Shown here: positions 43,913 through 53,599 of the stretch, one piece after another
How positions within the stretch are numbered: the stretch's first letter is position 1
How the letters are laid out: the number at the start of each line of letters is the position of its first letter
Assembly: GCA_965227155.1 (NCBI GenBank)
Contig: OZ245731.1
Span: forward strand, 1,674,001 to 1,738,000
Length of the DNA stretch: 64,000 nt
Direction: 5' to 3'
From: UBA6059 sp965227155
GTDB lineage: Bacteria > Bacteroidota > Bacteroidia > Cytophagales > Cyclobacteriaceae
Program-made: the position numbers and the translations under genes
Notes under the pieces: model-generated
What the model was told of the DNA's origin: nothing
Database searches by the model: none
The model's input: the letters and a program-made list of their open reading frames with translations, nothing else

Positions 43913-45628
43913 GTGGGTGAATTCAAGCTCAAAGCTCGCCAGTTTGATCATCTGGTAAAAAAATACAGAAAAGTACCTCCGGTAATCCTGGGAGGCGATG
44001 TTTCTGAAAAAACCTCCTTTGCTTCTTCAAATCAGAGAATATTACAAATCAATTCAGGCCTTGATCCTTACACCGGAGCATTTGATAAAACACAGCTCAT
44101 ACATTTATTGAAGAGGACATTGATTGGTATTTCAAAGCCTAAAATAGATGCATTTGCCGGCCAGACTCTTGAGGCTGTACTTGATCAAATTCTGAAATAC
44201 GATCCTAACCCAGATCCACCTATTAATAACTACAACGGTATCGTTGATACGCCGGATCCTGATGTAATAGCAGGAGAGTCCTGGGTGCTGGCACCTTATA
44301 ATGTGGATTATGAAGGACCCAGAACGGTTTCTTTAAAAGCCTGGCATATCAGGAATATACTGAACCAACCGCCTACCATCCACGAGAAAATGATCTTCTT
44401 CTGGCATAATCTATTGCCCGTCAAGATGTTTGATGTGTTTGTGGGTAAAATGAACTACGCTTACCTGCAAATGCTCAGGGAAAATGCGCTGGGCAACTAC
44501 AGAACCATGATCCGAAAGCTGACACTGGATCCGGCCATGCTCATGTTTCTAAACGGTGCAAGCAATAATGCCGAAGCGCCGGACGAAAATTACGCCCGGG
44601 AGCTGCAGGAGCTATTTTGTATAGGCAAGGGCCCTAATGCCAACTTCACCGAGGGAGATGTCAGAGAAGCAGCAAAAGTATTAACCGGCTGGACAATAGC
44701 CTGGAATACGGTCGGTGGAAGTGGCAAGCCTCTTTCCTATTTTGAACCGGATCTACATGACTTTTCGGACAAGCAGTTTTCAGCTTTTTATGGCAATACA
44801 GTAATTCCCGGAACCGGTGCTCAGGAGCTGGACCAATTGCTCGATATGATTTTCGAGAATCAGGAGACAGCCTACTACCTGGCCAGAAGATTATACAACT
44901 TCTTTGTGTATAGCGATATATCAGCAGCCGCAGAAGCAAATGTGATTAGCCCTTTGGCGGGATTGATCAGAGACAATAATTACGATATCCTTCCGGCTGT
45001 AAGGGCACTGCTCAGCTCAGAGCATTTCTATGAAGTAGACCTGATAGGCGCAAGTATCAAAAATCCACTTGACTACCTGATCGGGCTTTGGAAAGCTTTT
45101 GGCATGCCTGTAGAAAACTATGGCGTAGAAGCATTTAACCAACAGACCAGTATGCTTTGGCATATGGCAGAGTTGGGCTTAGAAATAGGCGATCCACCAA
45201 GTGTGGCAGGGTGGCCGGCGTATTACCAAAAGCCTCAATACGATAAATCATGGATTACCACGGACAGCATAGTATCCAGAGCTCAAATGGGCGATTCTAT
45301 GATTTTTTGGGGATTTTGGATCGATGAAAATACCCGGGAAATAGCGGACCTGATAGGTTTTCTTGAAATGCTCGATGATCCGGGCAATCCAAATACCATG
45401 ATTCAGGAGGTTAGTGAACAACTACTCGGGATCACCCCTTCTGACAATCAAATTACTGATATCAAATCCATATTGCTATCAGGACAGGAAAATGATTATT
45501 ACTGGACCTCTGCCTGGAATAATTTCCAGCAGGATAAAGGCAATCAGCAATTGCGCGCTATCGTTATGACAAGGCTGCGGCCAGCTATCCAAAGGATAAT
45601 GCACCTGGGAGAAAACCATTTAATATAA
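43913..45628 (+). CDS. DUF1800 family protein
   Basis: A 571-residue protein starting at GTG 43913. It has the DUF1800 sequence pattern: HLLKRTLIGISKPKI near residue 63, WHIRNILNQPPTIHEKMIFFWHNLLPVK, NYARELQELFCIGKG and the repeated VREAAKVLTGWTI, ending in a GWPAYY block. DUF1800 and DUF1501 genes are nearly always adjacent; they are believed to act in export or processing of surface polymers but no activity is proven. It lies 6 bases before the DUF1501 gene. Confidence 0.92.
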   Translation: MGEFKLKARQFDHLVKKYRKVPPVILGGDVSEKTSFASSNQRILQINSGLDPYTGAFDKTQLIHLLKRTLIGISKPKIDAFAGQTLEAVLDQILKYDPNPDPPINNYNGIVDTPDPDVIAGESWVLAPYNVDYEGPRTVSLKAWHIRNILNQPPTIHEKMIFFWHNLLPVKMFDVFVGKMNYAYLQMLRENALGNYRTMIRKLTLDPAMLMFLNGASNNAEAPDENYARELQELFCIGKGPNANFTEGDVREAAKVLTGWTIAWNTVGGSGKPLSYFEPDLHDFSDKQFSAFYGNTVIPGTGAQELDQLLDMIFENQETAYYLARRLYNFFVYSDISAAAEANVISPLAGLIRDNNYDILPAVRALLSSEHFYEVDLIGASIKNPLDYLIGLWKAFGMPVENYGVEAFNQQTSMLWHMAELGLEIGDPPSVAGWPAYYQKPQYDKSWITTDSIVSRAQMGDSMIFWGFWIDENTREIADLIGFLEMLDDPGNPNTMIQEVSEQLLGITPSDNQITDIKSILLSGQENDYYWTSAWNNFQQDKGNQQLRAIVMTRLRPAIQRIMHLGENHLI

Positions 45629-45634
45629 CGCACC

Positions 45635-47191
45635 ATGAAAAGACGGTCCTTCTTAAGACATGCTACCCACGGCGTAACCATCCCCAGTATTTTAAGTGCA
45701 TTGGGCGGTACTTCAGCCTATGGCGGCAGTCTGGAGCGACTGCTCAGGCTAACCAACGATACCGACAAAGTGCTGGTGCTGATCTACCTCAATGGTGGGA
45801 ATGATGGGCTCAATACGGTAGTTCCGCTCAATGACTACAGTGCTCTTAATAAGGTAAGACCCCATGTGGTGATGCCTGAAAACAGTTTGCTGTCACTACC
45901 GGGTGAAAACTTTGCCTTTCACCCTGCGCTTAAGAATTTTAAGTCGCTGTATCTTGAAAACAGACTACAGGTTATCCATTCGGTAGGTTATCCTGACCAG
46001 AATTTCTCGCATTTCAGAAGTACCGATATCTGGATGAGTGCTTCGAACAGTAATGAGCTGGTAACCAGTGGCTGGGGAGGCAGGTATCTGGAAGCGCTAC
46101 ACCCTGATTATCCCGATGCTTATCCCACAGCAGATTTTTCTGACCCTTTAGCTATAGAGCTCGGCCATGGCTCATCCCTACTGTTTCAGGGTAGCGAAGC
46201 TGCTATGAGCATGGTCATCAACAACCCAAATGATTTTTACGAGTTGGTCAACAATGAAGATGGAGAAGTGCCTGATTCTCTGGCCGGACAAAAACTGGCT
46301 TACGTAAACCTGATTGCCAGACAATCTCAAATTTATGGTGATACTGTGCGAGCTGCAGCCGAAAAAATAACACAACAGCGGGACTATCCCGATGATAATT
46401 ACCTGGCGAATCAGCTGAAAATTGTTTCAAGGCTTATAGCCGGTGGCTTGCGTACACCGCTTTATATGGTTTCTATCGGTGGATTTGACACCCACGATGC
46501 TCAGGTGACTCAGTCCAACCATACCATCGGAGAACATGCCACGCTATTAGAGCAGTTGGACAATGCGGTTATGGCATTTATGCAGGATCTTGAGTTTTTA
46601 GGACTGGATGACCGTGTGGTTGGCCTTACCTTTTCGGAGTTTGGTCGCCGGATTGTCTCCAATGCCAGCCTGGGTACTGACCATGGCTCAGCCGCTCCTC
46701 TCTTTGCCTTTGGCAATGCCGTGCGTGGCAGCAGCCTTGGAAGTGTTCCAACCATCACCGGCGATGAAACCTACGAGGATAATCTGCCTATGCAGTATGA
46801 TTTCAGGCAGGTATATCGGTCACTACTTCACCAATGGTTTGATGCAGACAGCAGCACCATGAATCACGCAACCATCAGGGAGTTTGATGAGCTACCTATC
46901 ATTGGCAATGGTGTTACCACCAGTGCAGACCGTACAACCCTTGATGGATTGAAAGTATTTCCAAACCCTGTGTCTACTTTTCTGCAGCTGACATTTACAC
47001 CTGACCAGGGCCACCTTCAAATAGAATTATTCAATCTGCAAGGCCAGAAGGTCAAATCCTTATGGAATGGCTATCCTAATGGTTTCCGGTTTCAGGAATC
47101 TTTTAACCTATCAGATCTTACGGGAGGATTTTATGTCTTGCAAATTCTTACCGGGAATAAAAGGCAATCGGTTAAGATTCTGAAGCAGTGA
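45635..47191 (+). CDS. DUF1501 protein with T9SS type A sorting domain
   Basis: A 518-residue protein. The N-terminus MKRRSFLRHATHGVTIP carries a twin-arginine-type motif. Residues about 40-420 form the DUF1501 (alkaline-phosphatase-like) domain, with VLIYLNGGNDGLNTVVP, GGFDTHDAQ and TFSEFGRRI containing the metal-site residues. The last 80 residues (LKVFPNPVSTFLQLTF ... GGFYVLQILTGNKRQSVKIL) are a type IX secretion sorting domain, so the mature protein should be exposed on the cell surface. The 3' end overlaps the convergent flavin monooxygenase by 20 bases. Confidence 0.93.
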   Translation: MKRRSFLRHATHGVTIPSILSALGGTSAYGGSLERLLRLTNDTDKVLVLIYLNGGNDGLNTVVPLNDYSALNKVRPHVVMPENSLLSLPGENFAFHPALKNFKSLYLENRLQVIHSVGYPDQNFSHFRSTDIWMSASNSNELVTSGWGGRYLEALHPDYPDAYPTADFSDPLAIELGHGSSLLFQGSEAAMSMVINNPNDFYELVNNEDGEVPDSLAGQKLAYVNLIARQSQIYGDTVRAAAEKITQQRDYPDDNYLANQLKIVSRLIAGGLRTPLYMVSIGGFDTHDAQVTQSNHTIGEHATLLEQLDNAVMAFMQDLEFLGLDDRVVGLTFSEFGRRIVSNASLGTDHGSAAPLFAFGNAVRGSSLGSVPTITGDETYEDNLPMQYDFRQVYRSLLHQWFDADSSTMNHATIREFDELPIIGNGVTTSADRTTLDGLKVFPNPVSTFLQLTFTPDQGHLQIELFNLQGQKVKSLWNGYPNGFRFQESFNLSDLTGGFYVLQILTGNKRQSVKILKQ

Positions 47192-48299
47192 TCTGCTTTT
47201 GAATTTGGTTAAATATCATTTCAGACTGTTCATAGATCGCATTTAATATCCCACTGAAACTGGTATCAAAGCCTAAGAAATACAGACCACTATATTCCTT
47301 AAAATACGCTTGCCTGGGTGCCCCTTTATGGTCAAAGCAATTTTGATCAATATGGACCCACTGCTGTAGGCCTGCCTTATAGCCGGTTGCAAGTATTATG
47401 GAATCGAAAGCTTCGCTCTCGCCATTCTGAAATGTCACTTTACGCTCACCAATTAGCTTGATACCAGAGGCAATTCTGATTTTTCCCTGTTTTATCAAAT
47501 CGACAGTGCCCAAATCAATAACCGGAGTTTTGCCATGTTTTCGCAGCTGTGCTGCGGGTGGGTCTTTCGGCGTTTCTATACCGTAAGCACTCAGGTCGCC
47601 AATTGCAATTCGTCTCAGCAATATGCCGATCCGATCTCCCAGCCAGTGGGGCAGCTTTCGTAGCAGCATAGCAGTCTTTTGTGTAGGTCTTCCTCGAAAA
47701 TCTCTGGGAACGATATTTACCGGCCCTCTAATGCTTATGGTAACATGAATCCCATAATTAGCCAGGTCCAGGGCTACTTCTGCACCTGTATTGCCCATTC
47801 CTACAATCAAAACTTTTTTCCCAAAAAATGGCTCCGGGTTTTTATAATGTTTACTGTGGATAATTGTCCCTGCGAAATGCTCCATTCCGGGCCAGACAGG
47901 TTCTACTGGGTGCTGATTGTATCCGGTAGCCACAATCACAATTTCGCTATCTACCGTTTCCTTGCTGTCTTTAAATTCAATTTGCCAGCGATTTTGGGAA
48001 GGATTGATGGCCGAAACTTCCCTGCCCAATTCTATCTCCAGTTGAAAATGCCGGGCATACTCCTCCAGGTATTTAACAAACTGTTCCCTACTTACATATT
48101 GCGGATAATCGCCAGAAAAAGGTAAATGAGGTAAATGGCTAAATTCCTTTATCGTATGCAAATGCAGCCGATCATAATGATGGTGCCAGGAATGCCCTAT
48201 TTCCTTTGATTTTTCATAAAGCTTGCAAGCAATGCCTGCCTTGGTTAGTCTCCCGGCTATTGCCAAACCGGCCGGCCCAGCTCCTACAATTGAAACCAT
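47172..48299 (-). CDS. flavin-containing monooxygenase-like protein
   Basis: A 375-residue FAD/NADPH enzyme. FAD site VGAGPAGLAIAGRL (residues 4-17), the FMO fingerprint FAGTIIHSKHYK (FxGxxxHxxxY), NADPH site VGMGNTGAEVALDL, and the terminal ATGYKAGL are all present. Such enzymes insert oxygen into N-, S- or carbonyl-containing molecules or oxidise indole-type substrates. The closest pattern is the YUCCA/CzcO-like branch. The natural substrate is unknown. Confidence 0.88.
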   Translation of the reverse strand: MVSIVGAGPAGLAIAGRLTKAGIACKLYEKSKEIGHSWHHHYDRLHLHTIKEFSHLPHLPFSGDYPQYVSREQFVKYLEEYARHFQLEIELGREVSAINPSQNRWQIEFKDSKETVDSEIVIVATGYNQHPVEPVWPGMEHFAGTIIHSKHYKNPEPFFGKKVLIVGMGNTGAEVALDLANYGIHVTISIRGPVNIVPRDFRGRPTQKTAMLLRKLPHWLGDRIGILLRRIAIGDLSAYGIETPKDPPAAQLRKHGKTPVIDLGTVDLIKQGKIRIASGIKLIGERKVTFQNGESEAFDSIILATGYKAGLQQWVHIDQNCFDHKGAPRQAYFKEYSGLYFLGFDTSFSGILNAIYEQSEMIFNQIQKQITASES

Positions 48300-48329
48300 C
48301 GATTGGACTTTACCCGTTTTAATATTTGC

Positions 48330-49586
48330 CTATTTCTTGTAAACAATCCCATCTTTCATCACAAAATTTACATATCTCAAATTGGTAATAGACTCCAAGG
48401 GGTTACCTTTCACAGCAATAATATCCGCAAGCTTTCCTTTTTCTATCTCGCCTCTATCGGGTAGCTCAAGTAATTTGGCATTACCGCTGGTTGCTATTTC
48501 CAGTACCTCTTTTGTAACCATACCGTAATCAACCATCATTTCCAGTTCCCGCACATTGTCGCCATGTGGAAATACGCCTACATCACCTCCAAAAACAATG
48601 GGCACATCTGCATTTAATGCCGCTGCAAAACTTTTTTTCTTTTGGACAATGCGAGTAGGGTCGGCCTCCGCGCCTTTTTTCCAACCCCGGTATTGCATGA
48701 TGGCATCTCCGGCAGCTAATGTGGGGCATAAGGCCACGCCTTTAGCTGCCATCAAGGCAAAAACCTCCTCTGTGCCACCATCGCCATGCTCGATAGTATG
48801 CACACCAGCCATGGTGGCACGGCGCATACCCTCTGCTGTGGCTGCATGAGCCACTACCTTACGACCACTGCTGGATGCCACCTCCACAATTAATTCCAAT
48901 TCTTGTTGAGTGAAGGTAGGCATAGCCTCACCATTTGGGCCCCACCGGTAATCTGCATATACTTTGATTACGTCGGCACCCTTTCCAATCTGATCTCGTA
49001 CTACCTTGATCAGGTCATCATGGCCATCAGCCACCTCTGCACCAAGGGGTACAGTAACTCTGTCATGAAAACCCTTGGGGCCATAACTACCGGTAGCTAC
49101 TATCGCAGGCCCAGCCACTATAAGCCTGGGCCCGGGTATGACCCCCTTGTCAATGGCTGTCTTTACACCCACATCAGCATAACCAGCTCCTTCTGAACCA
49201 AGATCACGCATAGTGGTGACACCTGCCATCAGACTATTTTCACAATGCACCACTGCCCTGGCTACTCTTTCTGCCTCTGACTCTACAAGTACCTGATCAT
49301 TCCACCCTGTTTCATTGTATGGGTGAAGCAAAATATGAGAATGCCCCTCAATAAGGCCCGGCATTAATGTATGGTCAGCCAAATTAATTTCTTCAACACC
49401 TGACTCTCTCCGATATTCATCAGCAGGACCATACCATGCAATGGTATTTCCTTTTACCAGCACCCAATGGTCTGCCTTGAGCTCTTGTCCATCAAAAACC
49501 CTATCAGGTTTTAACAAGACCCCCTGAGCCAGGCTAACTGAAGTAAGCCATAGAAAATTGTAAATAAAAAAGACTAGGATTCTCAT
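48330..49586 (-). CDS. secreted amidohydrolase (imidazolonepropionase/prolidase-like)
   Basis: A 418-residue metal-dependent hydrolase beginning at 49586, where MRILVFFIYNFLWLTSVSLAQ forms a signal peptide. The metal ligands are GHSHI (HxH after strand 1), a Lys in VIKVYADY, His in VAHAATAEG, His in TIEHGDGG and Asp in GGDVGVFPHGDN. The C-terminal GKLADIIAVKGNPLESI is the usual amidohydrolase beta-sandwich closure. Substrates in this subclass include Xaa-Pro and other amides; here unknown. Confidence 0.9.
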   Translation of the reverse strand: MRILVFFIYNFLWLTSVSLAQGVLLKPDRVFDGQELKADHWVLVKGNTIAWYGPADEYRRESGVEEINLADHTLMPGLIEGHSHILLHPYNETGWNDQVLVESEAERVARAVVHCENSLMAGVTTMRDLGSEGAGYADVGVKTAIDKGVIPGPRLIVAGPAIVATGSYGPKGFHDRVTVPLGAEVADGHDDLIKVVRDQIGKGADVIKVYADYRWGPNGEAMPTFTQQELELIVEVASSSGRKVVAHAATAEGMRRATMAGVHTIEHGDGGTEEVFALMAAKGVALCPTLAAGDAIMQYRGWKKGAEADPTRIVQKKKSFAAALNADVPIVFGGDVGVFPHGDNVRELEMMVDYGMVTKEVLEIATSGNAKLLELPDRGEIEKGKLADIIAVKGNPLESITNLRYVNFVMKDGIVYKK

Positions 49587-49684
49587 AGATGTGCTCTTAA
49601 AATATTGCATTGTACTTATTCGTCATGAACCTGAAAATAGTAATTTACGTTCTTTCCTGAACACTGCCTTTTTATTTTTTACAT

Positions 49685-52054
49685 ATGGAAACACCTTTAC
49701 TATCTCAGGAATATTCAATTCCTTTTAAAACTACCCTAAGCCTTAGCAATATCATTGGGTACTGGCAGGTGCGTACCAACGATCCCAACCCTGTGATAGC
49801 TGCACATGCCAGGGCTATCGTAGCGGAGGTTGAGGCCCACCCCGAGCTGGCCGGTGATATTGATGATCTGGAACAGCTGGAAGGCAAGGAAGAATTAATT
49901 GAACTGCTGCTTTCCGCTACTATACCTACCGCATTGGTTGAAGATCATTTTGTAGCCGGTGTTGAGCCATTTGGAATGAAAATGTTCTACATGACCCATC
50001 CGATGAGAAAACTGCTGGAAGAAGCCGGTTCTCTGGTGAATATGGTTAAAAATGTAGATGTAGACCAGATAGTCAAAATTAAAACCGTATTTGCTTACAT
50101 TTATATTCTGGAGCATTTCTACGGAGAAAAAATAGAATTTGAACAACCGCTCATTACTACTGTGACCGATCAGGAATCAGGCCTATCCAAATCATTCAAA
50201 GTAGAAATCAATACACGCTTTTGTCAGACTACCTTGCATGGGGAACTCCCGGAATTATCCAAAGAAGATATTGCCAGCATCAAAGACAATATTTTTGACC
50301 TGGATCAATGGTCAAAACTGCTTCCGTATGAGCTTTTTGAATTTAAAGGGTTTGCCCTCTACACTCTGGTAAACGTTACCCGTCAGGAAGTGCTTTCTAC
50401 CATCAAGGAAACGCTATTAACACCGGATAGTCTGGTAAGCATAGAAAACTTTTACAAGCTGGAAAAACAGCTCGAAAGTTTACTACGCATTAGGGGATTG
50501 AAGCTTGGAATTTCAGGTTTTCAGAAGAGCCAAAACAACTTTATTGATTTCGGGAAAAAAATTTGTAAAAGCATTTTAACCACTCCAGGTGCTGAAAGCA
50601 TCTGCGAACAGGGAAAAGCTGAGTTATACAAATCGTTTATCAACACCCGAAAGCCCATTATCATTGAAGATGTAAGAAACTCAGAGCTTATCGGAGATCA
50701 ATACGAGAGTATTGTCAATGAGGGTATTGAGAACATCCTTTTATCACCATTATTTTATGGAGATGACTTTATAGGTGTAATTGAGCTTGGCTCTCCGGAG
50801 GTAAAGCAGCTCAATAATATCACCATTACCAAGCTGGAAGAGGTGCTTCCATTGTTTGCTGTGGCTGTAAAACGAAGCGCTGAGGAACTTGAAAACAGAG
50901 TTCAGGCAGTGATCAAAGAACAGTATACATCTATTCATCCTGTAGTAGAATGGAAGTTTATTGATGCCGCCCATCGATATTTACAAAAAACAGAAGCCGG
51001 TCAAACGCAACAACCGGAACCCATTGTATTTGATAAGGTATATCCACTATATGGGGCTTCTGATATTAGAAATTCTTCCACAGAGAGAAACAAGGCTATC
51101 CTATCTGACTTAAAAAAGCAGCTGAAGCTAGCCAAAGAAACGCTGGAAGCTGCTTATGAATGGAAAGGCCTGCCAATAATCAAGGAAATCAATTTTCGGC
51201 TGGAAAAGCAATTGCAAAAAATACGCAGAGGACTGATCACCGGAGATGAAATGGCTATCCTCGAGTTTTTAAGCCAGGATGTAGAGCCGCTATTCAAAAG
51301 TTTATCTCAACAAAACGAATCATTTACTGCCATTGCTTCGAAATATTTCGATGCCCTGGATAAAAAATATAATGCCATCCACACAGCGAGGAATCAGTTT
51401 GAAGAAAGTCTAACTCGAATCAACGAGACCATTTCTACTATTATTGATAAGGAGGAGGAAAAGGCTCAAAAAATGTATCCTCACTTTTTTGAAAAATACA
51501 AAACAGATGGTGTGGAATACAACATCTACATTGGTGATTCGCTGACCAGAGACGATCATTTTGATGCATTTTACCTTAAAAACATGCGGCTCTGGCAGCT
51601 ATTGATGACCTATCAGATCGCACAAAGCACGGCTAAGCTGGTACCGGAATTGAGCCTGCCTCTGGAAACCACGCATTTAATCCTAGTGCATAGCAATGCA
51701 TTAGCGATCAGGTTTCGACTTGATGAAAAGCAGTTTGATGTTGATGGTGCCTACAATATTCGATACGAAATAATCAAAAAACGTATCGATAAGGCTTTTA
51801 TCAAAGACACGAACGAGCGCCTAACACAGCCCAATAAGATCGCAATTGTATACAGCCAGGATAAAGATGCAGACGAGTACAAGCGCTATTTGACTTATAT
51901 GATAAGTGAAGGCCTGTTGGAAGAGGGTATCGAAGAGGTGGAACTAGAAGAACTACAAGGCGTGGTAGGCCTGAAAGCCTTACGGGTGAAAGTAGCCACC
52001 AAAGCGGATGCTAATTTCATCGAGGACTTGGAAAAGATGATGCAGACCGTTTAG
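49685..52054 (+). CDS. large GAF-domain-containing protein of unknown function
   Basis: A 789-residue soluble protein. Residues about 290-405 resemble a GAF sensor domain (KPIIIEDVRNSELIG, LLSPLFYGDDFIGVIELGS). The remainder is unusual: a mostly helical N-terminal region, and after the GAF a long helical block (residues 420-590), then a beta-rich C-terminal region with THLILVHSNALAIRFRLD and ending LEELQGVVGLKALRVKVA. There is no kinase, GGDEF, phosphatase or DNA-binding motif. Its output mode is unknown. The gene stands alone. Confidence 0.7.
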   Translation: METPLLSQEYSIPFKTTLSLSNIIGYWQVRTNDPNPVIAAHARAIVAEVEAHPELAGDIDDLEQLEGKEELIELLLSATIPTALVEDHFVAGVEPFGMKMFYMTHPMRKLLEEAGSLVNMVKNVDVDQIVKIKTVFAYIYILEHFYGEKIEFEQPLITTVTDQESGLSKSFKVEINTRFCQTTLHGELPELSKEDIASIKDNIFDLDQWSKLLPYELFEFKGFALYTLVNVTRQEVLSTIKETLLTPDSLVSIENFYKLEKQLESLLRIRGLKLGISGFQKSQNNFIDFGKKICKSILTTPGAESICEQGKAELYKSFINTRKPIIIEDVRNSELIGDQYESIVNEGIENILLSPLFYGDDFIGVIELGSPEVKQLNNITITKLEEVLPLFAVAVKRSAEELENRVQAVIKEQYTSIHPVVEWKFIDAAHRYLQKTEAGQTQQPEPIVFDKVYPLYGASDIRNSSTERNKAILSDLKKQLKLAKETLEAAYEWKGLPIIKEINFRLEKQLQKIRRGLITGDEMAILEFLSQDVEPLFKSLSQQNESFTAIASKYFDALDKKYNAIHTARNQFEESLTRINETISTIIDKEEEKAQKMYPHFFEKYKTDGVEYNIYIGDSLTRDDHFDAFYLKNMRLWQLLMTYQIAQSTAKLVPELSLPLETTHLILVHSNALAIRFRLDEKQFDVDGAYNIRYEIIKKRIDKAFIKDTNERLTQPNKIAIVYSQDKDADEYKRYLTYMISEGLLEEGIEEVELEELQGVVGLKALRVKVATKADANFIEDLEKMMQTV

Positions 52055-52335
52055 CGCGTCTTTACCCAATCGATATACCGGGCAATAACCGGATCTGCCA
52101 TAAGTTTGGGTAGTGTATTGAGCTTTCTGCCCAGGATTTTTTCGCTGTATTGCCTATGGATAAAGCTGTGGCATTGCTGGCAGATATTAATCCCCTTTTC
52201 AAAGTCAGACCTTTCAAAATTCTTACGAAACCATTTATTTGACCGGGTGGTTCGCGGTATCAAATGATGGAATGTAAGGTCTTTTTCGCGGCTGCACATT
52301 GCGCAAGGGCCATATTTTTCAGAAGCTCTGCTCAT
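52051..52335 (-). CDS. small HNH-type nuclease-like protein
   Basis: A 94-residue protein with the HNH-finger layout: Cys11-x2-Cys14, His23-His24 (LTFHHLIP), an Asn in GINICQQC, and Cys52-x2-Cys55-His56 with His60. The two Cys pairs would bind structural zinc and the histidines the catalytic metal. It could be a DNA-repair or mobile-element nuclease; many Bacteroidota carry this protein alone. Its start overlaps the CrtA-like gene's stop by 4 bases. Confidence 0.8.
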   Translation of the reverse strand: MSRASEKYGPCAMCSREKDLTFHHLIPRTTRSNKWFRKNFERSDFEKGINICQQCHSFIHRQYSEKILGRKLNTLPKLMADPVIARYIDWVKTR

Positions 52336-53018
52336 AGCTCTTTCTGCAACAGGACTCTGAACCGCGTAAACATTTCTTCACCATACCATTGTCGGTCACG
52401 GGTTTTTTTTACCACAGCCCCATGCAGCTTGCTTTGATAGGCATATGCCTTGATCGACTCAAGGTCATCCCATACACTGAAGGTAGCCTGTTGTACCAAT
52501 GGCCATTCACCAATGCCAACAGCCAGTTTTAGGCCGGGCCTTCCCTCAATGCTTTGGCTTACTGAAGGCACATGTTTCCAAAACTCCAGCAATCGTCCTG
52601 CTCTTATTCTTGCCCTCGTAATCACAGCATGAGGATGTTGATCATCAAGCTTTATATCATGATGCTCAAAAGGCTTTTGGCCTTCCCAGCTGCCATGCCC
52701 ATATACTGCAAGGAGCTGAAAAAGGCGAACTGAATCAGAATGCTTACTATATTCCTTAAAAAATGGGCTTTCTGACAAAAAATTTACTGCATCCTCCTTT
52801 TTGTTCCATACGGTCAATAAAGCATATTGGCTAAAATTTGGCCACATACTAAAGCCATTGCCTCCTCCGGTACCCAGTATTTTATAGAATTTCAGCCCCC
52901 TGGTAGTTGCAAGTGGCGCCTGCCCCAGCTGCATCTGTTTAAAAGCCCAATACTTTTGATTGGGCAGGTCATGAATAGAAAGTAAGATGGTCTGGGGCGC
53001 ATCAATGAGCATATGCAA
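52332..53018 (-). CDS. spheroidene monooxygenase (CrtA)-like protein
   Basis: A 228-residue protein with the CrtA pattern: ILGTGGGNGFSMWPNFSQYALL, FFKEYSKHSDSVRLFQL, GHGSWEGQKPF, ITRARIR, EFWKHVPSVSQSI, the core VGIGEWPLVQQATFSVW and RQWYGEEMFTRF. CrtA adds a keto group to spheroidene at C2; Bacteroidota relatives may oxidise their own carotenoids or other substrates. No carotenoid cluster is nearby, so the substrate is uncertain. Confidence 0.8.
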   Translation of the reverse strand: MHMLIDAPQTILLSIHDLPNQKYWAFKQMQLGQAPLATTRGLKFYKILGTGGGNGFSMWPNFSQYALLTVWNKKEDAVNFLSESPFFKEYSKHSDSVRLFQLLAVYGHGSWEGQKPFEHHDIKLDDQHPHAVITRARIRAGRLLEFWKHVPSVSQSIEGRPGLKLAVGIGEWPLVQQATFSVWDDLESIKAYAYQSKLHGAVVKKTRDRQWYGEEMFTRFRVLLQKEL

Positions 53019-53074
53019 ACAAAATCAATATTGGTTTTAATTGTTTGTTTTATTTGCAGCCAAAGCTTTCAAAA

Positions 53075-53599
53075 ATGATCAAAATCTGCGTGGGTTCTCA
53101 AAACCCAGTAAAAATTGCCTGTGTGCAGGAAGCCTTCGAACGAGCCTTTCCTGAGTTTTCCATTCAATGTGAAGGACTGGGTGCGCCTTCAGGCGTATCT
53201 GACCAACCCATGACTGATGAAGAAACTTTGTTGGGTGCTAAAAACAGGGCGCGGTATTGTAAAGAACAGGCAAAGGCTGATTATTTTGTGGGCATTGAAG
53301 GTGGGCTGGAAAACGTGGAAAACACCCTACTGGCTTTTGCCTGGATTTACATCATCAAGGGTGAACAAATAGGCAAGGCCAAAACGGCTACTTTTGATCT
53401 GCCTCCAAAAATCGAGGAGCTAATCAAGGAAGGTTATGAGTTGGGCGAAGCGGATGATATCGTTTTTCAAAGAGAGAACTCCAAACAAAAAGATGGTGCT
53501 GTAGGCATTCTCACAAAAGGTATTATTGACCGAAAAAAATATTACAAGGAAGCCGTGATACTGGCATTGATTCCTTTTCTCAACACCTCTCTTTACTAG
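53075..53599 (+). CDS. yjjX: inosine/xanthosine triphosphatase (non-canonical purine NTP phosphatase)
   Basis: A 174-residue YjjX-family enzyme that hydrolyses ITP and XTP to prevent their incorporation into nucleic acids. Features are the N-terminal IKICVGSQNPVKIACVQEAF (substrate loop), GVSDQPMTDEETLLGAKNRA and the acidic FVGIEGGLE, then KDGAVGILTKGIIDR. The ATG at 53075 is preferred to 53045 because MIKICVGSQNP begins the family. The last 4 bases overlap the convergent gene. Confidence 0.92.
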   Translation: MIKICVGSQNPVKIACVQEAFERAFPEFSIQCEGLGAPSGVSDQPMTDEETLLGAKNRARYCKEQAKADYFVGIEGGLENVENTLLAFAWIYIIKGEQIGKAKTATFDLPPKIEELIKEGYELGEADDIVFQRENSKQKDGAVGILTKGIIDRKKYYKEAVILALIPFLNTSLY

